NCBI GenBank assembly: GCA_001599595.1
Contig: BCHH01000005.1
Coordinates: 1,681,552 to 1,745,551, forward strand
Direction of reading: 5' to 3'
Length of the DNA: 64,000 bases
DNA from: Beverwykella pulmonaria
Lineage: Eukaryota; Ascomycota; Dothideomycetes; Pleosporales; Melanommataceae
Shown: positions 10,757-21,321 of the stretch, piece by piece
Layout: every line of letters begins with the position of its first letter
Position numbering within the stretch: the stretch's first letter is position 1
Notes under the pieces: generated by a model
What the model was told of the DNA's origin: nothing
What the model saw: the letters and a program-made list of their open reading frames with translations, nothing else
Databases searched by the model: none
Program-made: the position numbers and the translations under genes

Positions 10757-11149
10757 CTCCATTACTCTTCTAGCAATCTTCCTGCCGTCACGCAGACATA
10801 GTCATAGGACGAAGTGCATAATCCTGTATTATATTTTGCACTTGCATATGTCGGGAAGCCGCATGAGAAGTATCATAGTGCCTGCGATATTCCCTCGTGG
10901 GTAACAACACGCACTGCGCTCCATTATAATTCAATTGCGACCCACCAGGCTCAAGAATACTACGCGAATGTCAAAAAATTCTGCTCAGAAGTCGATCCAT
11001 ATCTAGGTATGTAACATATCCAACGCCTTTGCTCTTTATATTTCCCACCATCAAATGTGCATAGGTACATATTCGCCGAAGAAGCTGCCCAAAAACTCCA
11101 AAACCCCAAACTCAACCTCACAGTCTTTATCCCAGCCCTTCTAAATCCC
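10753..11149. other. Flank of the transposon with possible gene remnant
   Basis: A plus-strand open frame without a supported ATG (about 10814-11007) reads SACDIPSWVTTRTALHYNS and NVKKFCSEVDPYLG. A good intron follows (donor GTATGT at 11008, acceptor TGCATAG near 11064) and the spliced frame stops soon after (LSQPF*). This looks like the 3' end of a gene whose upstream part is missing, perhaps lost at the transposon insertion. I cannot name the family. Confidence 0.3.
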
Positions 11150-12402
11150 CTACACCTGGGTATTCTCTCGACCAGTATATCCATAATCAACTCCGTACTC
11201 GACCCTCCCATTCCTCTCATCCTCGGAGCTCTCCATCAGCGCAAAGCTTCCATGCCTCATCAGCCCCTCCTGTTGTTCCCTAACCATCCGCATTGGGCCC
11301 CTTACAAACGCCGACAGCAGATCCCTCAAATTAATCGCCTGAAACACCGCAGCGAAGATTCCCTGCTTCGGTTTTGCAAATTTGTACGGCGATGCGGGGA
11401 AAGAGACGTAGAGCAAGATGGCGAAGAACGGCATTTCGCACGCGAGTATGAGGGACGGGAGACCAGTGTGCATGTCGTCGAAGGTCATGTATTTGGTGGG
11501 CTTGATGATATCGCGAGATACAAGGATATTGATAATGAACTGCATGAATATTAGCTCTAAGTCTGCATTGAGTGAAGGGGGCGGAGCCTACAGTCTGCAA
11601 AACGTTGAGACCAATGATGCCCTTGAAAGCTATGAGCTTCTTCATAACACCATGCTTTGCCAAATGTGGCCGCATGTGCTTGTAGAATCGGATGGAAGAC
11701 ACGACTGCCACGACAGTGACGATGAGTTTGAGGATGGTAATCCAAATATATGTGTGTTTGGGGCTGTTGGAGCCTTCGCAGTAGATTCCCGCGGCGAGGG
11801 TGACGGCGGTTGCGATCCAGAGGATGATGGAGGATGGAATGAACTGGAGGACTGCGTACCAGATCCTCTGCAAAATCTCGTTAGCTGGTTGTACTGTAGA
11901 AGCCTGGATGATAGATGCTTCTTACCTTCAGCCACGCAGGACTATTTGGCGCGTAGAGATCGTTCTTACTCGCGCCCGGCCCGAAAAGCTCTTGGAAACC
12001 ATTCTGGTTTGAAAGCACGTAGTCGCACATCAACAACAAAAACGAGGCCAACGCAAATGAGCATCCGGTATCAAGGGCCAATACTAGATACGGGCCAGCC
12101 TCGATCTGCCACACGATGAGGAAGCAGAAAAAGCACACCCATGGTACCAGCAGAAGGATTCGAATGATTTGGCGTTGTTGAATGGGACTTGAGTAGTGCT
12201 TCGCGTGTTGGAAGATGAGAGAAAGAATGATAAAGGTACTAAGAAGACCAGTGACACCGGATAATATGGTAGCGAAGCTGTGGAAGGTGTGACCCCCCAC
12301 TAGGGGCACAATGGGCGGGCCGGATTTGTCTTCTACTGGACAGGTGGTTGATGAAGATGATGAATCCGAATGCGATTTTCGGGCAACGAGGAAGATATTC
12401 AT
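11150..12402 (-). CDS. DUF300 / OSTA-TMEM184 family membrane protein
   Basis: Multi-pass membrane protein of the organic solute transporter-alpha/TMEM184 family; role in fungi not settled, probably endomembrane or vacuolar. Three exons (12402-11926, 11867-11592, 11539-11150) give 380 aa. ATG 12402 (MNIFLVARKSHS) is the first ATG; the frame extends upstream to a TTG at 12456 inside a tandem repeat. After a short Ser-rich N-terminus there are about seven hydrophobic segments, beginning FHSFATILSGVTGLLSTFIILSL. Family features visible are HAKHYSSPIQQRQIIRILLLVP, a segment with YLVLALDTGCSFALASFLLL, the NGFQELFG loop, and HMRPHLAKHGVMKKLIAFKGIIGLNVLQT before the fifth helix. Introns (11868-11925, 11540-11591) have GTAAG/GTAGG donors and CTAAC or similar branch sites. 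The C-terminus is hydrophilic. Confidence 0.87.
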
Positions 12403-12420
12403 GTTGGTGTCAAAGAGGTG

Positions 12421-12555
12421 GATTGTATGTACTAAAGCGGCGTTCTTGTTCTTCAAAAGATGCTGGATTGTATGTACTGGAGCGGCGTTCTTGTTCTTCG
12501 AAGGATGCTGGATTGTATGTGCTAGAGCGGCGTTCTTGTCCTTCGAAAGATGCTG
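12421..12555. repeat. Three tandem copies of a 45-bp unit
   Basis: Units 12421-12465, 12466-12510 and 12511-12555, differing from each other by a few substitutions, followed by a five-base start of a fourth copy. They lie just upstream of the DUF300 start codon. Because 45 is divisible by three, all frames stay open: on the minus strand one frame reads NPASFEEQERRSSTY three times, without an ATG. Confidence 0.92.
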
Positions 12556-14233
12556 GATTACTAGATTGAAATTGTATGCTGAAGTTGCAAGCGGGCAATT
12601 GAATGAGATGAAGACAAAATAAGCTCAAGACTCCTAGAGCTTATATATCTATTCATCCTGTCTGAGGATCTCCAGCCCCAGGCCTACGCAAGGTGAAATG
12701 CACAACCTGGATCTAATCTGATATGAAGCAGGCCAATCACGCTGCGGTTACTGCATACGGACTAGATCTGGAAATAAGCTTTGGCCCCAGAATTGGAAAG
12801 TTGGCGATGAAGCCTGACCCGCAATCGTATACCCAGGCAACATCACCTCAAGTCGGTGCTGCGGATTTCCAACCGCTGCTCGGAAAGCCCGAGTTCTACA
12901 CAGTTGAGTCGGTGTGAAGTGCTGTTGGATGCTCATACCTGCCGTACACTAGCACGAGAGCTTGCCGCTTCCGTATGCTATGATTGGATAAGCCTACGCC
13001 CCCGCCACATGAGCGTGCGAATGGGGTACCAATCGACGGGCGGAGCATTGAAGCGGTCAGTAGGTCAATGCCATTGTTAATTTGAGGATAGACATATGCA
13101 AGGCTGTGTTAGTGTTGAGCCTTTACAGGGTGCATACGAGCGATTAAGCCTCCGTGACATCGCTTGGCAGATTGCCCTACGATCTCTGGGGCGCAGCGCG
13201 ACTGAGACGAATTCCCATACGACTGCTGATTAGACGGATTGGCATCTGTGATGTTTAGGGTGTTGGGAGTACATAAGCTGATGTCGTTTATACTACCTTC
13301 GTATGTCGGAGTAGAGGCAACCAGCCAGTGCGAAGCTGGAAATCTCCTCTCTCAACGACGTAACAACCGTGGAATTGGCCCGACATCCTTCAGCCGGATT
13401 TTGGGGCTGGATTGAAGGGCAGAAGTTGATCACATGTGGCATACGCCGGCAAGTCCCGCAACCAAACCTAAAAACGAAGCGATCCGCGAGGTTGCGAAGG
13501 TGAGCGAACCTGTAACAAAACCCCTTTGACCCTGCAGGCATAGCGAGCATTTTATCAGCAGGTGGTAGGTAGAGGTCTCCTACTGCAGCCAGATCGTTGC
13601 GAGCGCTAGACTTCCGTGCGTTATTATTGTCTTTCGAGCCTTTTTCTGCGCCACATGGTCGGTCGGCCTTACGATGGTGTCGTTCGCACTGCCGGATTCC
13701 GGACGATTGACATTTTGCGCCTGTTGTCTGGGAGATGGATGGTGTCTGCTTTGTGGGGCGGATGGCTGCGACGGCGTCGGAATTTCGTGTTCGCCATCCC
13801 CTCGCACAAAGCCCACGGCCCAATCAATTGCTCTGGCGGCTAGCCTTAGGTCAAGACATCACTTCTGGGGCACATCACGCAAAAAGGGGCTCAAGAGTAA
13901 ATATATTTCTTTTTCATTGTTAATTTTGCTTATTTGTTTAGTAGGCATAGAGCATGTGCAACGCGATCGAAGAGGGCGATCAAGCAGTCGCAGCAGAGCA
14001 AAGCAGGGCAGGGCAGAGTGAAGATACATGGTCAATAATATCCGCCTCCAGTGAGTAAATCCGAATCCACCGTCGAACGCCGAACTCCCACCGAAGAATG
14101 CCCCGCAGATGGAAGTGAAGTAGATGGAACGCAGTAGCCAAAAGAAACCGTGAGGTGTTGTTGCCGTACAAGTGTCGAAGTAAAAATGGAAGTGGTGCAT
14201 AGTTGCAGAAGCCGAGGGACGAAGGCGAGTCCA
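12556..14233. other. Intergenic, no supported gene
   Basis: About 1.7 kb between the repeat and the 3' end of the orphan gene at 14234-15160. Several overlapping open frames on both strands around 13290-13920 start at TTG or other non-ATG codons and show no motif. No RNA gene recognised. The part from 13860 on is probably the 3' UTR of the next gene. Confidence 0.4.
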
Positions 14234-15160
14234 TCACAGCTCCATCACGTCAGCATCAGCGACAGCGACTGGCATGTCAATGCCCTGAGATGGAGGGGTG
14301 GCGGGTTCGGATGGGGTGCGCGAACGGGCGTTGATTCGCTCTCCCTCGACTTGAGGAACAGGTCCAGACATGAGGTTTTGAACAGTGCGTTGAAGAGACC
14401 AGCCGACGAGTTGGCACCACTGAAGGCTATCAGAGAAGAGCCAGTAGCCTTGGACGCCGTGCTGTTTAGCGCGCACAAGGTAAGCGGATAGTGATTCCTT
14501 CTCTAGCATGACCGTCGCATCGGTGAGGTCGAAGTGGTTCTCGATGACCCGTGAGTAGGCGCGTGCAGCGTCGCGCAGTGTTGGGTTGGTCATGATGTTT
14601 TTCCATCCGACACCAAGTGATGTGATGAGCGTGTCGATAGTGTTGCCGTTCTCATCGATGAACTGTTCAGGAACATCGACGGCCATGTCGTTGAGAGATG
14701 GGATCGTGATACCAGTTGCAGAGTCCATTCGTTGCGACTTGCGCGAGACGGCGATGGGTCGGACGGGTTGAGCAACTTCTTCCGTCTCGTTTTTCTCTTC
14801 GCACCAGGTGCCGGTTTGCGACTCGGCGGCGATGCTAAAGCCAGGCGCATCGGGGTAGATGAGGGTCATCCCTGGGCCATAGATGGGCTCGGCCTTGGGC
14901 TTCGGCGGCATTTGTGTAACGACAGTTCCGACTGGGGAGTTATCCTCGGGGTCGTCGACGTCGGCGATGGATCGTTTTCGCCCAGCTGCGGCATTGGATA
15001 CGGCAGCTAGATAGTTGAGCGATGGCGGAGTGGGATACTTTGGGCGGAAGCTACCCATGGCGGATGGTGAGTGGGACCGCTGGTGAGGAGCGAAATAACC
15101 GTGCGGCTGCTGGGGTGGCAGCACGACGGTGGGCGACGAAGCGTAGTAGTTAAGACCCAT
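14234..15160 (-). CDS. Conserved-looking protein of unknown function, possibly nuclear
   Basis: I do not recognise the family. Single exon, 308 aa from ATG 15160 (MGLNYYASSPTVV). Residues 1-60 are rich in Pro, Ser, His and Gln (LPPQQPHGYFAPHQRSHS). A basic stretch GRKRSIADVDDPEDN near residue 60 could act as a nuclear signal. The middle has AEPIYGPGMTLIYPD and TGTWCEEK, then a more ordered, helical-looking part with PSLNDMAVDVPEQFIDENGN, LGVGWKNIMTNPTLRDAARAYSRVIENHFD and AYLVRAKQHGVQGYWLFSDS. The tail is Pro/Ser rich (RSRTPSEPATPPSQG). Codon use and the ordered core argue for a real gene. The pattern (disordered flanks around a small helical domain) suits a regulator, but that is a guess. 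Confidence 0.75.
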   Translation of the reverse strand: MGLNYYASSPTVVLPPQQPHGYFAPHQRSHSPSAMGSFRPKYPTPPSLNYLAAVSNAAAGRKRSIADVDDPEDNSPVGTVVTQMPPKPKAEPIYGPGMTLIYPDAPGFSIAAESQTGTWCEEKNETEEVAQPVRPIAVSRKSQRMDSATGITIPSLNDMAVDVPEQFIDENGNTIDTLITSLGVGWKNIMTNPTLRDAARAYSRVIENHFDLTDATVMLEKESLSAYLVRAKQHGVQGYWLFSDSLQWCQLVGWSLQRTVQNLMSGPVPQVEGERINARSRTPSEPATPPSQGIDMPVAVADADVMEL

Positions 15161-16112
15161 GGTCACTGTGTGTTTAGTGGATTAATGAGAAGGGGGAGGG
15201 AGTGTTAGTGATACAGAAGTCTGCTTGAGGGCTGAGCAGACAAGGCTTGCGACTGGCGCGAGTGCGGTCACGTTCAAGGCGACGGCAAGGTGGGTGAAGT
15301 TGGCGGGGAAAGGAAGGTGGGATGGATGAATGGAGGGAAGAGAGGGTAGGTGTGATGGATGAAAGAGTGTATGAAGAATAATTGAGGTGTGGACAAGTGC
15401 AGCGCAGGAGGTGGATGAAAGGCTGAGGAGGGCGAAGTGTGGGTGTAAAGGAAGGGAGGTGGAGGAAAGATGGTTTGAGGGCGCGCGAGGACGTCTTGTA
15501 AGCTCGCGCCGACCCCGTGAGAGGCTGGACTAGTGGGCGCGAGCACTAGTGGGCGCGAGCGGTGGCAGAAAGTCAAGGTCGGATAAAGTGGCTGCTTGGC
15601 ATGCAGCACGGCATCAATTCGGCCTCCTCTTTGGAAGCTCAAACGCACTCTGACAACAAACCAAAAGGCCCAGGGCCTGCATTGTAATACTGCTACTCCG
15701 ACTACTCCGTCCATCACTGAATGCCGAATCATCTTTCCTCCACTGATTGTTTAGAAGGCGTCACTAACAGACCGAGGAATACAGCCTTGATCGTCGTTTC
15801 CCCATGCGGCCTAGCGTGGACAAGCGCGCCGAGATGGCCCCATTCAGGGCTCCAGGGTTTCAGGGTCTTGCTGAGTCATACGCGGCCGGAAAAACTAACC
15901 GGAACAGATGGGTAGGTGACTACCTCACGTGATGTCGCTGAGTCAGGATCGGCATCGGAAGAACTGCTCGGAAAACTGCGACGCGTTCAGAATTTTGGCG
16001 ACGCAGAGCAGAACGGCAAGGCACCAATACAGCACTTTCTATACGCCCGTACAGCCCTCTCAGCACACGTGAATCTTCTATTTTCCACGTGCACTGACAC
16101 CGTACATTCACG
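15161..16112. other. Divergent intergenic region between the orphan gene and CCT3
   Basis: Purine-rich on the plus strand next to 15160 (a long 5' UTR of C/T type for the minus gene). A perfect 16-bp tandem duplication (ACTAGTGGGCGCGAGC) lies at 15529-15544 and 15545-15560. CACGTG-like motifs occur at about 16066 and 16086. No gene seen. Confidence 0.5.
15529..15560. repeat. 16-bp tandem duplication
   Basis: ACTAGTGGGCGCGAGC twice in a row, no mismatch, in the shared upstream region of the orphan gene and CCT3. Confidence 0.9.
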
Positions 16113-17925
16113 ATGCAGGCGCCGGTAGTAGTAATGAGTGGGTTTTGACCTGACAGCACTGGCAAGCTTCCCCAGCTCACAGCTAAACAGACACCAATAC
16201 GGGTGGAGAGCGGTCATTCGGTCGCAAGGCCCAGATATCCAACATCACAGCTGCGAAGACCGTCGCAGACATCATCCGGTCATGTCTGGGTCCTAAAGCT
16301 ATGCTGAAGATGTTGCTCGACCCCATGGGCGGCATCGTCCTCACCAATGACGGACACGCCATCCTCCGAGAAATCGAAGTCGCACACCCCGCCGCGAAGA
16401 GCATGATCGAGCTGAGCCGCACACAAGACGAAGAAGTTGGGGATGGCACGACGACTGTCATAATACTAGGTACATACCTCGCTATTCATGAGACTTAACA
16501 AGAGCAGGCTCTGACATGGTGCAGCTGGTGAAATTCTCGCCCAAGCCCTACCCCAGCTCGAGCGCCATATTCACCCCGTTGTCATCATCCAGGCCTTCAA
16601 GCATGCCCTGGCCGATGCGCTAGAAATCATCGATGAGATCTCTGTCGACGTGGACATTAACGATGACAAGGCCATGTACCAGCTCATCAGCGCCTCTATC
16701 GGCACAAAGTTTGTTTCGAGGTGGTCGGAGTTGATGTGCAGCCTTGCGCTCAAAGCCGTACGGACCGTGTCTCTGGACATCGGGAGCGGGAAGAAGGAGG
16801 TGGACATCAAGCGCTACGCCCGTATCGAGAAGGTGCCCGGAGGAGAGATCGAGGACAGCGAAGTGCTGGACGGAGTCATGCTGAATAAGGACATCACACA
16901 TCCTAAGATGAGGAGGAGGATCGAGAATCCTAGAGTTATGCTTCTGGATTGCTCGCTCGAATACAAGAAGGGCGAGAGCCAGACGAACATCGAGATCAGC
17001 AAAGAGGAGGATTGGAACCGGATACTGCAGATCGAAGAGGAGCAGGTCAAGGCAATGTGCGATGCCATTATCGCGCTGAAGCCCGACTTAGTGATCACAG
17101 AGAAGGGTGTCAGTGGTATGTTCGAATGTGCTTATGACCCTGTAGTAGTGCCATTGCTAATACTCATGTGCAGACCTTGCTCAGCACTTCCTTGTCAAGC
17201 ACGACATCACCGCAATTCGCCGTGTCCGGAAAACGGACAACAACCGTGTCGGGCGTGCTACGGGTGCAACCATCGTCAACTCCGTCTTCTCCGCTACTCA
17301 ATCAGACATCGGTACTCAGTGCGGTCTATTCGAGATTTCAAAGATCGGCGACGAGTACTTCACTTTCCTCACAAAATGCAAAAATCCCAAAGCTTGCACA
17401 ATTCTTCTACGAGGCCCGTCAAAAGACATCCTGAACGAGGTCGAGCGGAATCTGCATGACGCCATGGGCGTCGCCAGGAACGTCATCTGGAACCCCAAGC
17501 TGTGTCCTGGAGGCGGCGCAACTGAGATGGCAGTTGCTGTAGGATTGGAAAGGAGAGGGAAGTTGATCGAGGGTGTAGCACAATGGCCGTACCGCGCTGT
17601 GGCCGAAGCAATGGAAGTCATCCCGCGTACTCTGATCCAGAACTCGGGTAACAGCCCTATCAAGGTGCTAACGCAACTCCGCGCGAAGCATGCAGAAGGC
17701 TCAGAGGATGGCAAACACAGTGGAAGCTCGTGGGGTATCGATGGAGATACCGGCAAGGTCGTCGACATGAAGACATACGGCGTCTGGGAGCCTTTGGCGG
17801 TGAAAGAACAGAGCGTGAAGACGGCTGTTGAAAGTGCGTGTCTGCTATTGAGAGTGGATGATATTGTTGCAGCAAAGTCGGCGAAGCAGGCGTCAGGCCC
17901 GATTGGTGGCGGAGGTGAAGACTAG
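16113..17925 (+). CDS. CCT3: Chaperonin TRiC/CCT gamma subunit
   Basis: Subunit of the cytosolic double-ring chaperonin that folds actin, tubulin and WD-repeat proteins with ATP. Four exons (16113-16137, 16191-16469, 16525-17115, 17174-17925) give 548 aa, the usual length. The 25-nt first exon encodes MQAPVVVM and joins through a 53-nt intron to NTNTGGERSFGRKAQ, the hallmark gamma-subunit N-terminus. ATP-site motifs are LGPKAMLKMLLDPMGG, LTNDGHAILREI and EVGDGTTTVIILAGE. The C-terminal half has the VARNVIWNPKLCPGGGATEM segment (gamma-type NP region), IPRTLIQNSG and the closing GGGED tail. Introns carry GTACAT/GTATGT donors. Its upstream neighbour diverges. Confidence 0.97.
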
Positions 17926-19782
17926 TGGCAGTAGAGATTTGTCGTGTCTGAAAGATTCGGTCAGCTCACGGAAAGGCTGCAAATTCCGCAGTATAGACAA
18001 AATAAGATACCAAGTCTACTTGATATCCTGCGTGATGCGTCCTACCTTGTATCCGAATCGACATTTCGAAGTGAACACTTGGAACATCGACGCCAATCTA
18101 TTTCTGCCGGGTACAGTATGACACCATGGAGCGGGACTAAATCTTTTGAGTTCTGGCCGAGATAGAGTAGCTGTCAAAGGTGTGCTCGGATACAGGACAT
18201 GTAGGAAATACGCTCCGAAGTGAAAAAAGCCTCGGACCTTCAGATGTCGCCATCCAAAAGCGACTCTATCACCTTACCTAGATCACTGATAGTTACGGCA
18301 CCCAGGTTGTTTGCTTTGGACTGCTTTGCAGTGATATCCACGTTCCTTGGAAGAAATTGGACTATGATCGGCGCGAGATCTCAGTCAACTGGAAGAAGCT
18401 CTTCGATGACCTCTTCATGAAGAAGACTACATTCGACAGAAGACGCAGAAGCTACCATTGTCGACTACGAGTTCTCTCCCCTCCACCGAGGTTGTGGAGA
18501 AGTCCATTGAGTCACTCTATGGACACTTAGATTTCATTCGTGACAATAACAACAACGTAGGCAACATCCCATAGCAAGGAATACGATAAGAGTCGACAAG
18601 AGGCTTACCAGTGGCGGTTTAAGAGATCGCACATCAAGGCAGGCCAAGAATTCGATTTGGACGACGTGGAAGGCGTGCAAGGTCGCACAGTTCGCAGAAT
18701 ATTTAAACAAATCATCAACGACTACCAGAACTGGCATAATTACTGCATCATGCTTGACTTTGCGGCGAAGGCGTGGGAATCAAGACAGACGGTTATCTAA
18801 ACGGCGAAAGAACACAATACAGGGATACTGGTCAGATAATTTGGATTGTCAAGTCATGATTCTTCCCAACCCTAATTATCTCTATCGAAATAAAATATGA
18901 TTCTCTTGAGATGTGCACGTATACAGAAAGTTACCTTTGAAGAAGCCGAATATCCAACTCCTGTAAAGACAAACGTGCCATAACTCACCTTCGCAGATAC
19001 GATAGTATCAAGTAAGCACTGACTAATTATCTGGCCCTCTGCTTGTGACTTCTTAATAGCACAGCAGGTCGATTCGAGAGGCTTCTAGAGTTATCAAGTT
19101 ACGCATAATGTGCCGCTACTACACAGGAAGGTTGCACTAGGTTGGGACCTATGCACCTACATCCCCAGCGTAAAAATCAATCTCGGAATGAGATCGTCAC
19201 GGCAATACTATCTATGGTCACAAGAGAGATGGGCGTACGGACGCTGTGGCTATGAGAAATGATGACGTAAAGTCTGAGCAGAAGACATGTTGTTGCGTTA
19301 CAGTTCACAACTGCCTTTCCCACCATACTGCATCGGGAAAGGCGTGTTAATGTACCAAGGAAACATGAAAGTTCGATGGGAATCCTTATATATCACCAAA
19401 TATCTACACACGGTACTACTCTGCATTCATGGGTCTCTTATAAAAATCTTCGTTGAAGAACAAAAACAAGTCACAACGCATCCGAAAAAGAAGTACAAAA
19501 TGATTCAAAATGCAATCTGTTCCTATGCCCCAGACCTGAAACGAAGGGTATCTCGCAAAGGGAAGTCTAATATATTATAAAGGTACAGCGGCGGTATGTC
19601 TCGGGGGTATATAGCGAAAGTCCAGTCCAACCCAGTTCTATTCAGTCCAGCTTGTGTTTCCCAAAAAAGAGCCCCCAAGGTCACCAACAAAAGGGCAGAA
19701 ACCAAAAACCCAAATCAATCCTCATTTAAGAAACCAAAATTTCGAAATATCATACTCATTCCCTCTCTCTCTCTTCATCTTT
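17926..19782. other. Intergenic with decayed coding remnants
   Basis: About 1.9 kb. Part is a probable gene relic (listed separately). From 18800 to 19780 the sequence is AT-rich and carries only short non-ATG frames. The end (19740-19782) is the 3' flank of the kinase gene, with a CT repeat near 19762. Confidence 0.45.
18310..18800 (+). pseudogene. Frameshifted relic of an unidentified gene
   Basis: Three coherent, protein-like pieces lie in successive frames with no usable ATG: DIHVPWKKLDYDRREISVNW with KKLFDDLFMKKTTFD (about 18330-18435), then VVEKSIESLYGHLDFIRDNN (about 18483-18560), then HSKEYDKSRQEAYQWRFKRS continuing to AAKAWESRQTVI and TAA at 18798-18800. Small shifts between them explain the breaks. 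The pieces are rich in aromatic and charged residues like an intracellular helical protein. A further piece at 17944-18165 (YRQNKIPSLLDILRDASYLV...) may belong to it. I cannot name the family; the call rests on reading-frame character only. Confidence 0.35.
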
Positions 19783-21321
19783 CTACACCATCCTCTCTAA
19801 CTCCACCATCCACCCCTTTACCCCCACCCTCGCGCCAGCATCCTTCCTCAGGACACTCCCCAACCAGCCCTCAACGTCCCACCCCAAGTCCTTGCTCAGT
19901 TGCCTCAGCCTCACCAGATTTCTCACTCCCTCATCCCCATACCCCGCATACGCCAAGGGAGTCCCATGTTTCGCCATCTCCCTTCGTCTAAACACATTAC
20001 TCCCCGCGCAGTCAAACGGCGAGTTACCAATCACCAGCGTTAGCAACGTAACAGCAAGAGACCAGAGATCGGACTGTGGTGACGGGGTGGTGGGAGTGGA
20101 AGAAGAGAGCAGAAGCGGGTCGAGGAAGTCCCAGGTCCCGCCGCCGAGCGGGGCGGCGTTCGTTCTCGTCGGCAAGGGCTCGCCAGAGGAGAGAAGGAAG
20201 ATAGAGGAGGAGAAGTCTGAGAACACCGCTTTTGGCGTGTAGGAGGTGGAGAGAAGGATGTTGCCAGGTTTGACATCGGCGTGTACGACGCCTCTTTCGC
20301 CTAACCACTCCAAACCACCCACCAAATCCCTCGCCAGCGAAGGGAAACTATCTTTCAACTTGCTCGCGCGGGCGGCTTCACTTAACCCGTTCAACTCTTT
20401 CGAAACAAACGACTCAAGCGTCGCATCCATAGCCCTTAGCACCAATGCCTCCGTCCGCATATCCTGGCCGAAGAACTCTACGACATATTTCCCTGCGTCT
20501 GGAAACCTGGACAGGTACGACAGGACCGTAGCTTCTGATCTAAGGACCGGGTTCGACGCTTTGGTGGCCGGGTGCTTGATAGCGTAGAATCGTGGAATCA
20601 GTGGAAGTGCGTGTTTAGAGAGTGACGAGGTGCGGGATCTGATGGGCGTTATGGGGGGCGTGGGGATAGGTATTGGAGCCGCAGATGTGGGCATTTGCTC
20701 GCGCAGTTTTGGGAGACACGGGGTTGCTAGGTAGACGTCGCTCCATAGGCCGCTTCCGAGGGGGGTCTTCTTGTCTGAGGGCTTGATCTCGTAGTCTGAT
20801 AACCAGTATTTGAATACTTTTAACTCCTTGCTCCCTGGCCTCTCACTCTCGTCCCCAAACTCTTCAGATATCGATATATTCCGTGCTCTACCCCGGCTCG
20901 TATGAGAGGATGTCGAGTCGCCTCTTCTCAAACTCGAGAGTGAATTCGCGATGCTGGACACGGAACTGGATTTCGAATGCGATCTCCATAGTGGCGTCGA
21001 AGGTGGTGTGACGGCTCGCTGCAAACCGCCACTTCTTCCGTCACTTCCCATTGTGGTTGCCCTTGGTCGAGTTCTGGTCGGGAAGTCCGGCGGCGAAGTG
21101 CTGATATGTGGGCCCTTTCGTGGGACCTCGTAGGCAGGCACCGGGAGCCCAAACGTCTTCTCTCTGTCCACCTTGTTCGTGGTTTGGAGTTGGATCTTCG
21201 GACGCGATTTTGAGGTCCAGGGTGGTGACGATGACGGTTGAGATTCGGGTTCCGATTCGAATGTGTCCTCGAGTTTGAGGGTATTGTGTTGAAGGAAATT
21301 GAAATGTGGTAACCGGGCCAT
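19783..21321 (-). CDS. Fungal protein kinase with variant catalytic motifs (HAD, DFS)
   Basis: Single-exon protein of 512 aa from ATG 21321. Residues 1-165 are disordered, Ser/Thr/Pro rich and probably regulatory. The kinase domain starts near residue 185 with LGSGLWSDVYLA as the glycine loop and FYAIKHP as the lysine site. There is a loop insert rich in Pro (PIPIPTPPITPIRS). The catalytic loop is VVHADVKPGNILLS near residue 345, so the usual HRD is HAD, while catalytic Asp, Lys and Asn are kept. The metal-binding motif is SDFSSS, i.e. DFG is DFS with the Asp kept. Subdomain VIII reads GGGTWDFLDP rather than APE, followed by SDLWSLAVTLLTLVIGNSPFD. It therefore looks catalytically competent but atypical. 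Substrate and pathway unknown. Confidence 0.85.
   Translation of the reverse strand: MARLPHFNFLQHNTLKLEDTFESEPESQPSSSPPWTSKSRPKIQLQTTNKVDREKTFGLPVPAYEVPRKGPHISTSPPDFPTRTRPRATTMGSDGRSGGLQRAVTPPSTPLWRSHSKSSSVSSIANSLSSLRRGDSTSSHTSRGRARNISISEEFGDESERPGSKELKVFKYWLSDYEIKPSDKKTPLGSGLWSDVYLATPCLPKLREQMPTSAAPIPIPTPPITPIRSRTSSLSKHALPLIPRFYAIKHPATKASNPVLRSEATVLSYLSRFPDAGKYVVEFFGQDMRTEALVLRAMDATLESFVSKELNGLSEAARASKLKDSFPSLARDLVGGLEWLGERGVVHADVKPGNILLSTSYTPKAVFSDFSSSIFLLSSGEPLPTRTNAAPLGGGTWDFLDPLLLSSSTPTTPSPQSDLWSLAVTLLTLVIGNSPFDCAGSNVFRRREMAKHGTPLAYAGYGDEGVRNLVRLRQLSKDLGWDVEGWLGSVLRKDAGARVGVKGWMVELERMV

Noticed and set aside
11418..12119. 233-codon plus-strand frame across the DUF300 gene
   Set aside because: Antisense shadow; the minus strand carries a complete spliced membrane protein of a known family.
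12421..12555. CRISPR-like array
   Set aside because: The 45-bp units are contiguous and have no spacers; this is a simple tandem repeat in a eukaryotic genome.
13293..13823. 176-codon minus-strand open frame
   Set aside because: Starts at TTG, basic/Ser composition, overlaps other frames of similar quality; no family resemblance.
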